Source: an uncultured Gemmatimonadota bacterium
GTDB lineage: Bacteria; Gemmatimonadota; Gemmatimonadetes; Gemmatimonadales; Gemmatimonadaceae
Assembly: GCA_946479015.1 (NCBI GenBank)
Contig: CAMLEQ010000109.1
Span: 1 to 10,160, forward strand
Length of the DNA: 10,160 nucleotides
Direction of reading: 5' to 3'
Shown: positions 1-7,431 of the stretch, piece after piece
Layout of the letters: each line of letters begins with the position of its first letter
Numbering within the stretch: the first letter of the stretch is position 1
Position numbers and translations under genes: made by a program
Notes under the pieces: model-generated
The model's database searches: none
The model's input: only the letters and a program-made list of their open reading frames with translations
What the model was told of the DNA's origin: nothing

Positions 1-2
1 CG

Positions 3-932
3 TACGTGGCGGACGCCGTGGAGCCGCGGAACCGCGCGAAGGGGCTCGGCTGGCTCTCCGCGGCGACGAACGTGGGGGTGATGATCGGCCCGGCGTTCGG
101 TTCCGTGGCCACCTACCTCGGCTCGGCGGGTCCGGGGCTGATCGCGGCGGCGCTGTGCGTGCTGAACATCGGCTTCGCGTACCGCTTCCTCGGCGAGACG
201 CACGGCGCGGACGCGCGCGCCCGCTCGCGCAAGGCCCCCGGCTCGCCGCTGAAGGCGATCGCGCGCGTGGCGTTCAGGCCGGGGGACATCCCGTCCCGGC
301 TCATCTGGACGTACTCGATCGCGATCGGGTTCTACTACGGGACCAATCCGATCATCTCGCTGTTCCTGATGCAGCGCTTCGGCATCACCACGCACACGAT
401 CGGCTACTTCTTCGTGTACATGGGGGCGCTGAACGTGTTCTTCCGCGTGGGCGTGCTCGGCCGGGTGGTGGACCGCTTCGGGGAGGCGCGGTCGAGCCGC
501 CTGGGGATCGCGGCGCTCGCGCTCGGGCTGGCGACCATTCCGCTCACGCACCACTTCCCCCTTCTCGCCCTGGCGGCGGCGCTGCTCCCGCTCGGCGCCA
601 CGCTCACCTTTCCCGCCGTCACCGGAATGCTCTCGCAGGTGGTGGGAGACCACGAGCGCGGCGTGTACATGGGGGTGCAGCAGACGTACGGCGGGGTGCT
701 GCGGGTGATCGGCCCGTTGGTGGCGGGCAAGGTGTGGGACGCGTTCGGCGTGGTCCCCCCCTTCTGGCTCTCGGCGACGGTGGTGGCGAGCACGATCGGG
801 CTGGGGATCGGGCTGGAGCGGTTCAGCAGGCAGACGGGAGAGCATCCCGTGCCGGCGGAGGGAGCGGGCGCTCCCCCCGGGCCCGCGCCGCACGGCGAAC
901 CGGTGAAGGAGCGCACGGTCGTCGGAGAGTAG
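3..932 (+). CDS. MFS transporter, drug/metabolite exporter type (5' end outside window)
   Basis: This is an inner-membrane secondary transporter of the major facilitator superfamily, probably a proton-coupled exporter; the substrate cannot be read. The frame is open to the left edge with no stop. The first GTG (position 6) is preceded in frame by a Tyr codon that suits the family, so the true start lies upstream. Numbering from that GTG, residues 18-33 carry the motif C pattern (G..MIGPAFG) of helix 5 in DHA-type exporters. Residues 152-165 (GRVVDRFGEARSSR) match the repeated motif A loop at the start of the second six-helix half. The visible 308 residues therefore hold about helices 5-12, and helices 1-4 are missing. 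Residues 275-308 form a Pro/Gly-rich, probably cytoplasmic tail. The TAG stop is followed by two GC hairpins and then a functionally unrelated gene cluster. The family call is secure; the specificity is unknown. Confidence 0.9.
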   Translation, partial: YVADAVEPRNRAKGLGWLSAATNVGVMIGPAFGSVATYLGSAGPGLIAAALCVLNIGFAYRFLGETHGADARARSRKAPGSPLKAIARVAFRPGDIPSRLIWTYSIAIGFYYGTNPIISLFLMQRFGITTHTIGYFFVYMGALNVFFRVGVLGRVVDRFGEARSSRLGIAALALGLATIPLTHHFPLLALAAALLPLGATLTFPAVTGMLSQVVGDHERGVYMGVQQTYGGVLRVIGPLVAGKVWDAFGVVPPFWLSATVVASTIGLGIGLERFSRQTGEHPVPAEGAGAPPGPAPHGEPVKERTVVGE

Positions 933-935
933 CCG

Positions 936-978
936 GGGCGCCGGTCGCGGCGCCCTCCGCGTCCGGGCACGCGCCCGG
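936..978 (+). terminator. Two tandem GC hairpins after the MFS gene, candidate terminator
   Basis: The first stem pairs GGGCGCC (936-942) with GGCGCCC (949-955) around a 6-nt loop. The second pairs CCGGGC (963-968) with GCCCGG (973-978) around a 4-nt loop. Both stems are perfect and start 4 bp after the MFS stop codon. No T-run follows, so this is not a textbook intrinsic terminator, and in DNA this rich in GC short stems also arise by chance. Position between two functionally unrelated gene sets supports a role in ending the upstream transcript. Confidence 0.4.
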
Positions 979-1016
979 CTCGCGTCATCGTTGCCGAGCG
1001 ATGCATCCCCTCGTCG

Positions 1017-2954
1017 ATGGGGGGTATGAGCTCCCCAGCCACGACGCGCCTGGAGCCCGGGTGGCCGGGCTCGCTCGCGCACTCCCCATCATCGCACCAC
1101 ACCACGCTCGCGCGCGATCCGCATCGCGCGGCGATCGCGCGTCGGGTGGTGCTCGGCGTGGTCTGGATCGCGTGCGCCGCGTACGTGCTGCACTACCTCC
1201 GCCACGGCTGGGTGCCGCACGACGAAGGGACGCTGGCGCAGAGCGCCGAGCGCGTGCTGCGCGGGCAGCTCCCCCACCGCGACTTCGACGACGTCTACAC
1301 CGGCGGGCTGAGCATGCTCGACGCCGCCGCGTTCCGGGTGCTGGGCGCGAGCCTGCTCTCGCTCCGGCTGGTGCTGTACGCGGCGTTCCTGCTCTGGGTG
1401 CCGGCGCTCTACTACATCGCGCTCCGCTTCGCCGCGCCGGTGGCCGCGGGCGCGAGCGTGCTGCTCGCCGTCGCGTGGAGCCTGCCGAACTACTCGGCGG
1501 CGATGCCCTCGTGGTACAACCTGTTCCTCGCCACCGCCGGCGTCGCCGCGCTGCTGCGGCACGTGGAGACGGGGCGCCGGCGGTGGCTCGTGGCGGCCGG
1601 CGCATGCGGGGGAGTGTCGTGCCTGGTGAAGATCGTCGGCGTGTACTACATCGGCGCCGCGCTCCTCTTCCTGCTGTACCGGGAGCAGTGCCTCGCGCGC
1701 GACGAGCGCTCGGGCACGTCGCGCCGCACGTGGGGATACTCGCTGCTCGCCACCGCGGGGGTGGCGGCGTACCTCGCCGTGCTCGTCGCGCTCCTCTGGC
1801 GCCGGCTCGGCGCCGCGGAGGCTGTGCACTTCCTCGTCCCAGGCGCGCTGCTCGGGGCGCTGCTGCTCCGGCACGAGTGGGCCGCGCCCCCCGCCGCCGG
1901 GGCCGATCGCTTCCGGACGCTCGCCGCGCTGGTGGCGCCCTTCGTGGCCGGCGTGCTGCTGCCGGTGCTCCTCTTTCTCATCCCCTATCTCGCCACCGGG
2001 GGCGTGGGCGCGCTGGTGCGCGGCGTATTCGTCACGCCGGCCAAGCGGCTGCAGTTCGCGGCGGTGCACCCGCCGATGGGAGCGCGGCTGCTCGTCGTGG
2101 CGCCGGTGCTCCTCCTCGCCGGCATCATCCCGCTGGGGCGGGCGCGACTGTCGTGGGTCACGCGAGGGCTCGTGGGCGCGTGCCTGGCCCTCGTCCTGCT
2201 CGTCTCCGACCAGTCGATCGTGTACTGGTCGGTGTGGAACTCCATGCGCGCGCTGGTGCCGCTGCTCGCGGCGGCCGGTGTGTGGACGGCGCTGCGCGAC
2301 GCGCCCGGGCTCGGGACGGTGCGCCGGCAGCAGCTCGTGGCACTGCTCGCGGTGTGCGTGCTCACGGCGCTGGTGCAGTTCCCGTTCGCCGCGCCCGTCT
2401 ACTTCTTCTACGTCGCGCCGCTCGTGGCGCTGGCGGGGCTCGCCGTGATCGCGGTGCAGCCGCGGCCGGCGCGGGTCGGCCCGGCGGCGCTGTGCGCCTT
2501 CTACATCGCGTTCGCCGCGCTCCGCATTCACCCGGGGTTCATCCACGCCATGGGATACCGGTTCCTGCCGGATGACCAGACCGTCCGCCTCGACGTCGAC
2601 CGCGGGGGGATCGACGTGACCGCCGCCGATGCCGCGAGCTACCGCCGCCTCGTGCGGCTGCTCCGCGCGCACGCCTCCGGCGGATACACGTTCGCGACGC
2701 CGGATTGCCCGCAGGTGTACTTCCTGTCCGGGCTCCGCAACCCGACGCGCACGCTGTACGACTTCTTCGACGATCCGGCGGGGCGCACGGCGCGCGTGCT
2801 CGGCGCGCTGGACGCGCATCGCGTCACGGCGATCGCGCTCGCGCGGCACCCGGAGTTCTCCGGCCCCGTTCCCGCCGATCTCGAGCGCGCGCTCGAGGCG
2901 CGGTACCCGCGCAGCGAGCCGGTGGGGGACTTCATGGTGCGGTGGCGCGAATGA
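1017..2954 (+). CDS. Polytopic GT-C-type membrane glycosyltransferase (GT39/ArnT-like)
   Basis: This is an integral inner-membrane protein of 645 residues, likely using a polyprenyl-phosphate-linked sugar as donor and acting on the periplasmic face. A cytoplasmic N-terminus of about 40 residues precedes the first membrane helix (about 43-60). It is followed by PHDEG with Asp69-Glu70, the acidic pair expected in the first outer loop of GT-C enzymes, and then GQLPHRDFDDVY (83-94), which resembles the GQxPYRDF...Y pattern of this group. About a dozen hydrophobic helices follow to about residue 510. The rest (512-645) is a soluble domain. The start is uncertain: ATG at 1017 and ATG at 1026 are both in frame, and a run of six G (1019-1024) lies too close to the second to be a good Shine-Dalgarno site. 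It is the first gene of a five-gene cluster, and its TGA overlaps the next ATG (ATGA, 2951-2954). The fold family is fairly certain; donor and acceptor are unknown. Confidence 0.8.
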   Translation: MGGMSSPATTRLEPGWPGSLAHSPSSHHTTLARDPHRAAIARRVVLGVVWIACAAYVLHYLRHGWVPHDEGTLAQSAERVLRGQLPHRDFDDVYTGGLSMLDAAAFRVLGASLLSLRLVLYAAFLLWVPALYYIALRFAAPVAAGASVLLAVAWSLPNYSAAMPSWYNLFLATAGVAALLRHVETGRRRWLVAAGACGGVSCLVKIVGVYYIGAALLFLLYREQCLARDERSGTSRRTWGYSLLATAGVAAYLAVLVALLWRRLGAAEAVHFLVPGALLGALLLRHEWAAPPAAGADRFRTLAALVAPFVAGVLLPVLLFLIPYLATGGVGALVRGVFVTPAKRLQFAAVHPPMGARLLVVAPVLLLAGIIPLGRARLSWVTRGLVGACLALVLLVSDQSIVYWSVWNSMRALVPLLAAAGVWTALRDAPGLGTVRRQQLVALLAVCVLTALVQFPFAAPVYFFYVAPLVALAGLAVIAVQPRPARVGPAALCAFYIAFAALRIHPGFIHAMGYRFLPDDQTVRLDVDRGGIDVTAADAASYRRLVRLLRAHASGGYTFATPDCPQVYFLSGLRNPTRTLYDFFDDPAGRTARVLGALDAHRVTAIALARHPEFSGPVPADLERALEARYPRSEPVGDFMVRWRE

Positions 2955-3553
2955 AGCCCGGCGCCGCGCTCCTGGAGCACACGCTCGCCTACCGCCTCTG
3001 GCAGGCGCCGTTCGCCGAGCGCAAGCTCGCGCCGCTCTTCCGGCACGGCGGCGTGCGCGGCGCGCGCCGCGTGCTCGACGTGGGATGCGGGCCGGGGACG
3101 AACGCCCGCCACTTCGCGCACGTCGACTATCTCGGCGTGGACTTCAACGCGCGCTACATCGCCTCCGCGCGGCGGCGGTACGGGGATCGGTTCCAGGTGG
3201 CGGACATCACCGCGTACCAGGTGGCCGAGGGGGAGCGGTTCGACTGCATCCTGGCGAACAGCTTCTTCCATCACATCGACGACGAGAGCACGCGCCGCAT
3301 CCTCGCCCACCTCGCGACGCTTCTCACGGACGATGGGCACGTGCACATCCTCGATCTCATCCTCCCCGAGCGCCCATCGCTCTCCCGGCTGCTCGCGCGC
3401 TGGGACCGCGGCGACCACCCGCGCCCGGTCGAGCACTGGCGCTCGCTCTTCGAGAGCGCGTTCGAGCCGGTGGTGTTCGAGCCGTACCCGCTCGGCGCGC
3501 TCGGGCTCACGATGTGGAACATGGTCTACTTCAAGGGACGCTCGCGCCGATGA
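2951..3553 (+). CDS. Class I SAM-dependent methyltransferase
   Basis: This is a soluble protein of 200 residues, predicted to transfer a methyl group from S-adenosylmethionine. Residues 41-50 (VLDVGCGPGT) are the glycine-rich motif I. Asp64 in LGVDFN sits at the end of strand 2, where the ribose hydroxyls are bound. ADITAY (84-89) fits the adenine-contact region. LANSFFHHID (101-110) matches the motif II/post-II segment seen in many small-molecule methyltransferases. The ATG at 2951 was chosen because it overlaps the stop of the upstream gene by 4 bp (ATGA), which suggests translational coupling; no strong Shine-Dalgarno site is seen. Its own TGA overlaps the next ATG in the same way. Its place between two glycosyltransferase genes suggests that it methylates a sugar or lipid-linked intermediate, but nothing in the sequence names the substrate. 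Confidence 0.85.
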   Translation: MKPGAALLEHTLAYRLWQAPFAERKLAPLFRHGGVRGARRVLDVGCGPGTNARHFAHVDYLGVDFNARYIASARRRYGDRFQVADITAYQVAEGERFDCILANSFFHHIDDESTRRILAHLATLLTDDGHVHILDLILPERPSLSRLLARWDRGDHPRPVEHWRSLFESAFEPVVFEPYPLGALGLTMWNMVYFKGRSRR

Positions 3554-4566
3554 CCCTCACGCCGCCGCGCATCTCCGTCGCCGTGCCGCTGTACAACGAG
3601 GAGGCGGGGATCCCGGAGCTGCTGCGCCGCGTCCGCGCCGTGCTCGACGCGCTCCCCGGCGGACCGCACGAGATGGTGCTCGTGGATGACGGGAGCGCCG
3701 ACCGGACGCTGGCGCTGCTCGAGGCCGAAGCGGCGGCGGACGAGCGGATCGTGGTGATCTCGCTCTCCCGGAACTTCGGCCATCAGGCCGCGCTCACCGC
3801 CGCGCTCGACCACGTGACGGGGGACGCGACCGTGGTGATGGACGGCGACCTCCAGGACGCGCCGGAGCTGATCCCACGTTTCCTCGAGGCGCACGCCTCG
3901 GGGTACGACGTGGTGTACGCCCAGCGCGCGAGCCGCCCCGAGGCGTGGTGGCTGCGCCTCTCGTACCGCGTGTTCTACCGGCTCCTCGACCGGCTCTCGA
4001 GCGTGCCCGTGCCGCTCGATGCCGGCGACTTCTGCCTGATGTCGCGGCGCGTGGTGGAGCAGCTCCGCCGCACCACCGAGCGGCACCGGTTCCTGCGCGG
4101 GCTCCGCACCTGGGTGGGCTTCCGCCAGGTGGCGCTCCCGGTGGAGCGCTCGGAGCGGCACGCGGGGCGCAGCAAGTACACGTTCCGCAAGCTGCTGGGC
4201 CTCGCGTTCGACGGCATCTTCGCCTTCTCCATCGTCCCCATCCGCGCCTCGGTGCTGCTCGGCGCCGTGGCGATCGCGCTCTCCGGCGGCTTCGCGGCGT
4301 ACGCGGTGTGGGCGAAGCTCTTCCTCGACCGCAGCCCGCGCGGCTTCACCGCGCTCACGCTGCTCATCATCTTCCTGTCCGGGGTGCACCTGCTCTTCCT
4401 CGGGATCATCGGGGAGTACGTGGGGCGCGTGTACGAGGAGACGAAGGCGCGCCCCGTGTACATCATCGGCGCGCTGATCCGCCGGACGTCCGTGCGCGCG
4501 CCCGATGGCGCGGGGCTCGCGCCGGCGATGCCGGCGCCGGGGCGCCACGGCGCCGCCTCGCGGTAG
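3550..4566 (+). CDS. GT2 polyprenyl-phosphate glycosyltransferase (GtrB/ArnC/DPM1-like)
   Basis: The protein has 338 residues. Enzymes of this family move a sugar from a nucleotide donor (UDP- or GDP-linked) to undecaprenyl or another polyprenyl phosphate on the cytoplasmic face. The GT-A domain is clear: VPLYNEE (12-18), VLVDDGSAD (43-51), SRNFGHQAAL (73-82) and DGDLQD (98-103), with the metal-binding Asp residues. GDFCLMSRRV (159-168) and RSKYTFRKL (207-215) are typical of this subfamily. Two C-terminal membrane helices (about 229-254 and 278-299), followed by EYVGRVYEETKARPVYII (289-306), are the hallmark of the GtrB/ArnC group. The last ~30 residues are Ala/Pro/Gly-rich. Its ATG lies in a 4-bp overlap (3550-3553) with the preceding methyltransferase. 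In the operon it is the likely source of the lipid-linked sugar used by the two GT-C proteins. The exact sugar is unknown. Confidence 0.93.
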   Translation: MTLTPPRISVAVPLYNEEAGIPELLRRVRAVLDALPGGPHEMVLVDDGSADRTLALLEAEAAADERIVVISLSRNFGHQAALTAALDHVTGDATVVMDGDLQDAPELIPRFLEAHASGYDVVYAQRASRPEAWWLRLSYRVFYRLLDRLSSVPVPLDAGDFCLMSRRVVEQLRRTTERHRFLRGLRTWVGFRQVALPVERSERHAGRSKYTFRKLLGLAFDGIFAFSIVPIRASVLLGAVAIALSGGFAAYAVWAKLFLDRSPRGFTALTLLIIFLSGVHLLFLGIIGEYVGRVYEETKARPVYIIGALIRRTSVRAPDGAGLAPAMPAPGRHGAASR

Positions 4567-4574
4567 CGGCACGC

Positions 4575-5306
4575 GTGCTTCCCGATTACGGCCGGAGCTA
4601 CCGGGCGCTGTACGAGGCGCACTGGTGGTGGCGGGCGCGCGAGCGGTGGATCCTCCGCGCGCTCGCGCGCCGGCGTCCGCCCCGGGCGGGAGGCGCGGCA
4701 CTCGACATCGGGTGCGGCGACGGCCTGTTCTTCGACCGCCTCGCGGCGCTCGGCTACGAGGTGGAGGGCGTGGAGAGCGACGCTGCGCTGGTGGACCCGC
4801 GCGGCGCGCACCGCGCCCGCATCACCGTTGGGCCGTTCGACGAGCGCTTTCGCCCGGGAAAGCGCTACGCGCTGATCGTGATGCTCGATGTGCTCGAGCA
4901 CCTGCACGATCCGCTTGGCGCGCTCCGGCACGCGGTGTCGCTGCTCGAGCCCGACGGCGTGTTCCTCGCCACGGTGCCGGCGTTCATGGCCCTGTGGACC
5001 ACGCACGATGTGCTGAACCAGCACGTGACGCGCTACACGCGGCGCGCGCTCCGCTCGCTCGCCGAGCGGGCCGGGATGCGCGTGGATCACGCGCGCTACT
5101 TCTTCCACTGGCTGGCGCCGCTCAAGCTCGTGCAGCGCGGCGCTGAGGCGGTGACGCACCCCGCGCCGCGGCCGCCGCGCGTGCCGCCGTCGTGGATCAA
5201 CCGATCGCTCTACGGGCTCTCGCTGCTGGAGCAGCGAGCGCTCGGCGCCCTTCCCCTGCCGTTCGGCAGCTCGCTCCTCCTCGTGGGCGGGCGCCGCGAC
5301 CCCTGA
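4575..5306 (+). CDS. SAM-dependent methyltransferase, Methyltransf_23 type
   Basis: The protein has 243 residues if it begins at the GTG at 4575, giving an N-terminus MLPDYGRSYRALYEAHWWWR that looks native. The reading frame is open further upstream, but there it only shadows the GT2 gene. This start lies 8 bp after the GT2 stop and has no strong Shine-Dalgarno site, so coupling to the upstream gene is likely. Residues 43-50 (LDIGCGDG) are the SAM-binding motif I, and Glu67 (GVES) sits in the ribose-binding position. DVLEHLHDP (105-113) is the conserved post-II segment. VPAFMALWTTHD followed by NQHVTRYTRRAL (124-149) is the pattern seen in methyltransferases of polysaccharide and lipid-glycan clusters. 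It differs clearly from the small methyltransferase two genes upstream, so this is not a tandem duplication. The target is probably a sugar or lipid-linked intermediate (inference). Confidence 0.85.
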   Translation: MLPDYGRSYRALYEAHWWWRARERWILRALARRRPPRAGGAALDIGCGDGLFFDRLAALGYEVEGVESDAALVDPRGAHRARITVGPFDERFRPGKRYALIVMLDVLEHLHDPLGALRHAVSLLEPDGVFLATVPAFMALWTTHDVLNQHVTRYTRRALRSLAERAGMRVDHARYFFHWLAPLKLVQRGAEAVTHPAPRPPRVPPSWINRSLYGLSLLEQRALGALPLPFGSSLLLVGGRRDP

Positions 5307-5319
5307 GGCCACTCCCCCC

Positions 5320-7425
5320 ATGGCGACAACCACCGATCCGCGCGGCAGCGCCGGCTCCGGCGCTCCCTCCGCTCCCCCCGCCCCGCACGCGAGCACCACG
5401 CTGCGCGACGATCTCGCGAGCGCGGTGGGGCCGTGGGTCGCGATCATCCTCGCCGTGCTCGCCTTCTTCCCCATCGCGAACTGGATCCCGGGCGGGCACG
5501 AGGCGCCGTGGTACCGGCTCGTCGCGAGCACGTGGGTGAGCGGGGGCGCGATCGCGATCGGCGTCGGCGTGGTGCTGGCGATCCTCGCGCGGCGCATCGA
5601 TGCGCTCTGGCACGAGGGCGCGCTGGATGGCGTGGTGGCGCGCTGGGCGCGGCGGCCGGTGGCGGGCGCGCTCGCCATCGCCGCCGTCGCGCTGGCGTGC
5701 TACCTGTGGGCGGCGCTGCACGTGCTCAGCGGCAAGCCGCTGCTCATCGACGAGATCGTGGAAGTGATGCAGGCGCGGATCTTCACCGGCGGCGCGCTGT
5801 CGCTCCCCACGTTCGCGCACCCGGAGTTCTTCAGCAGCATGCACGTGGTGGACACGCAGGGGCGCGTGTACTCGCAGTTCCCCGCCGGCGGTCCCGCCAT
5901 GCTCGCCCTCGGAGTGCTGGTGCACGCGCCGTGGCTCGTGGGCCCGGTGTGCGGCGCCATCGCGGTGCTCGCGTTCGCGGCGTGGGTGCGCGCGGTCGAG
6001 CCGCGCCCCGGCGTGTCGCTCGCCGCCACGCTCGTGTTCGCGCTCGCGCCGTTCACGGTGTTCATGTCGGGCTCGCACATGAATCACGTGACCGCGCTGA
6101 TGTGGGTGACGATCGCCATGGCCGCCACGGCGCGCGTGGTGACCGCGGACGCCCCGCGTCCGGGGCTCGCGCTCGTCTCCGGGCTCGCCTTCGGCGCCGC
6201 GGGGACCATCCGGCCGGTGGATGCGCTGGCGTTCGCCCTTCCCGCCGGCGTGTGGTACCTGTGGCGGGCGCTGCGCGACCCCCGGCGGTGGCGCGACGCC
6301 CTTCCCGCGGCCGCCGGCGTGGCGATCCCGCTCGCGGCGCTGCTGTGGGTGAACGCGCGCACCACCGGAGCACCGCTCCTCTTCGGCTACGAGGTGCTGT
6401 GGGGGAAGAGCCACGCCCTCGGCTTCCACGCGGCGCCGTGGGGGATGTCGCACACGCCGGCGCGCGGGCTCGAGCTGGTGAACCTCTACTTCCTGCGGCT
6501 CCAGACGTACTTCCTGGAGACGCCGCTCCCGTCGCTCCTCCCGGTGATCGGCGCGCTCGCGCTCACCCGCCGGCTCGACCGGTTCGACCGCTACCTGCTC
6601 ACGAGCGCCGCGCTGCTCGTGGGGCTGTACTTCGCGTACTGGCACGACGGCTTCTATCTCGGCCCCCGCTTCGTGTACCTGCTGCTCCCGGCGCTGGCGC
6701 TGTTCACCGCGCGCTTCTTCCCGCTCGTGCGCGAGCGGCTGGGGAACGGGGCCGGGTATCGCGCCACCGTGTACACGGCGCTGTGCGCGCTGCTCATCGC
6801 GCTGGTGGCCGACGTGCCGATCCGCGCGCGGCAGTACGGGAGCGGGCTCGTCACCATGCGGTGGGACGCGGACAGCGCCGCCGAGGCCTCCGGCGTGCGC
6901 GGCGCCCTGGTGCTGGTGCGGGAGAGCTGGGGATCGCAGCTCGTGGCGCGCCTGTGGGCGCTCGGCGTGCCGCGGCCGGAGACCGAGCTGCTCTACCGGA
7001 ACGTGGATGCGTGCGCGCTGGAGCACGCGCTGGAGCGCCTGGAGCGCGACGGCACCTCCGGGGCGGCGGCGGTGGCCGCGCTGTCGCCGATGCTGCGCGA
7101 CTCCGCGCGCGTGATCGGGTCGCCCTTCTCGCCGGACACCACCGAGCAGTACCTCGCCGGCACCGTGTACGACGCGCGCTGCCAGGCGCGGATCGCCGAC
7201 GACAACCACGGGTTCACGCTGTACCCCCCGCTCCTCCTGGCGCACGGCGGCGGCAACGTGTACGCGCGCGACCTGCACGGGCGCGACACGCTGCTCGTGC
7301 GTGCGTACCCCGGCCGCCCGCTGTACCTGCTGCGCCCGGCGTCCGCGGCCGTCGGCGAGCCGCCGCGCTTCTATCCCCTCTCGCCCGACTCGCTCGAGCG
7401 CGCCTGGCGCGACACGCTGCGGTGA
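5320..7425 (+). CDS. Large GT-C-like membrane glycosyltransferase with extra N-terminal helices
   Basis: This is an integral membrane protein of 701 residues. A Ser/Ala/Pro-rich N-terminus (1-35) is followed by hydrophobic helices at about 37-57, 72-91 and 113-133. Next comes LLIDEIVEVMQARIF (141-155) with Asp144-Glu145, the acidic pair typical of the first large outer loop of GT-C enzymes, and then RVYSQFPAGGPAMLALG (172-188), equivalent to the Y..hPPG segment of ArnT/PMT relatives. Several more helices run to about residue 495, and 496-701 is a soluble, probably periplasmic, domain. It starts 13 bp after the preceding stop; GAGG (5305-5308) lies 11 nt before the ATG, a weak ribosome site. 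It ends the five-gene cluster, with a large hairpin 10 bp after the stop. By family it would transfer a sugar from a polyprenyl-phosphate donor; the acceptor is unknown. Its catalytic pair comes after the third helix rather than the first, which is unusual. Confidence 0.78.
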   Translation: MATTTDPRGSAGSGAPSAPPAPHASTTLRDDLASAVGPWVAIILAVLAFFPIANWIPGGHEAPWYRLVASTWVSGGAIAIGVGVVLAILARRIDALWHEGALDGVVARWARRPVAGALAIAAVALACYLWAALHVLSGKPLLIDEIVEVMQARIFTGGALSLPTFAHPEFFSSMHVVDTQGRVYSQFPAGGPAMLALGVLVHAPWLVGPVCGAIAVLAFAAWVRAVEPRPGVSLAATLVFALAPFTVFMSGSHMNHVTALMWVTIAMAATARVVTADAPRPGLALVSGLAFGAAGTIRPVDALAFALPAGVWYLWRALRDPRRWRDALPAAAGVAIPLAALLWVNARTTGAPLLFGYEVLWGKSHALGFHAAPWGMSHTPARGLELVNLYFLRLQTYFLETPLPSLLPVIGALALTRRLDRFDRYLLTSAALLVGLYFAYWHDGFYLGPRFVYLLLPALALFTARFFPLVRERLGNGAGYRATVYTALCALLIALVADVPIRARQYGSGLVTMRWDADSAAEASGVRGALVLVRESWGSQLVARLWALGVPRPETELLYRNVDACALEHALERLERDGTSGAAAVAALSPMLRDSARVIGSPFSPDTTEQYLAGTVYDARCQARIADDNHGFTLYPPLLLAHGGGNVYARDLHGRDTLLVRAYPGRPLYLLRPASAAVGEPPRFYPLSPDSLERAWRDTLR

Positions 7426-7431
7426 GCGACG

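Larger units (their letters stand above)
1017..7425 (+). other. Predicted five-gene lipid-linked glycosylation operon
   Basis: Five plus-strand genes are joined by 4-bp ATGA overlaps (2951-2954 and 3550-3553) and by gaps of 8 and 13 bp, with no internal terminator-like gap. The order is GT-C, methyltransferase, GT2 polyprenyl-phosphate glycosyltransferase, methyltransferase, GT-C. The set contains an enzyme to make a lipid-linked sugar, two candidate enzymes to use it across the membrane, and two possible decorating enzymes. No flippase, polymerase, nucleotide-sugar synthase or regulator gene is present, so those functions would have to come from elsewhere. No convincing promoter was identified in the 84-bp gap before the first gene. 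Co-transcription and a shared pathway are inferences from layout. Confidence 0.7.

Noticed and set aside
316..327. Palindrome CGATCGCGATCG and other GCGATCGC sites, resembling the cyanobacterial HIP1 repeat
   Set aside because: The occurrences fall within coding sequence where Ala-Ile-Ala or Ser-Ile-Ala-Ile is encoded with the preferred codons GCG and ATC. Codon use explains them.
991..1019. Possible promoter (TTGCCG at 991-996) before the glycosylation operon
   Set aside because: No acceptable -10 element lies at the expected spacing. The match is weak and not worth annotating.
155..2575. Long plus-strand open frame (806 codons) across the MFS gene and the first glycosyltransferase gene
   Set aside because: It crosses a gene boundary, its translation is Arg/Ala/Gly-rich low-complexity sequence, and the true frames have recognisable motifs. 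It reflects the scarcity of stop codons in GC-rich DNA.
2951..5306. The two methyltransferase genes as a tandem duplication
   Set aside because: Beyond the general SAM-binding motif they differ in length, in motif II and in the C-terminal half, so they belong to different subfamilies.
5197..7278. Long minus-strand open frame (693 codons) opposite the second GT-C gene
   Set aside because: The translation is His/Arg/Glu-rich with no domain and runs antisense to a gene with clear membrane helices.
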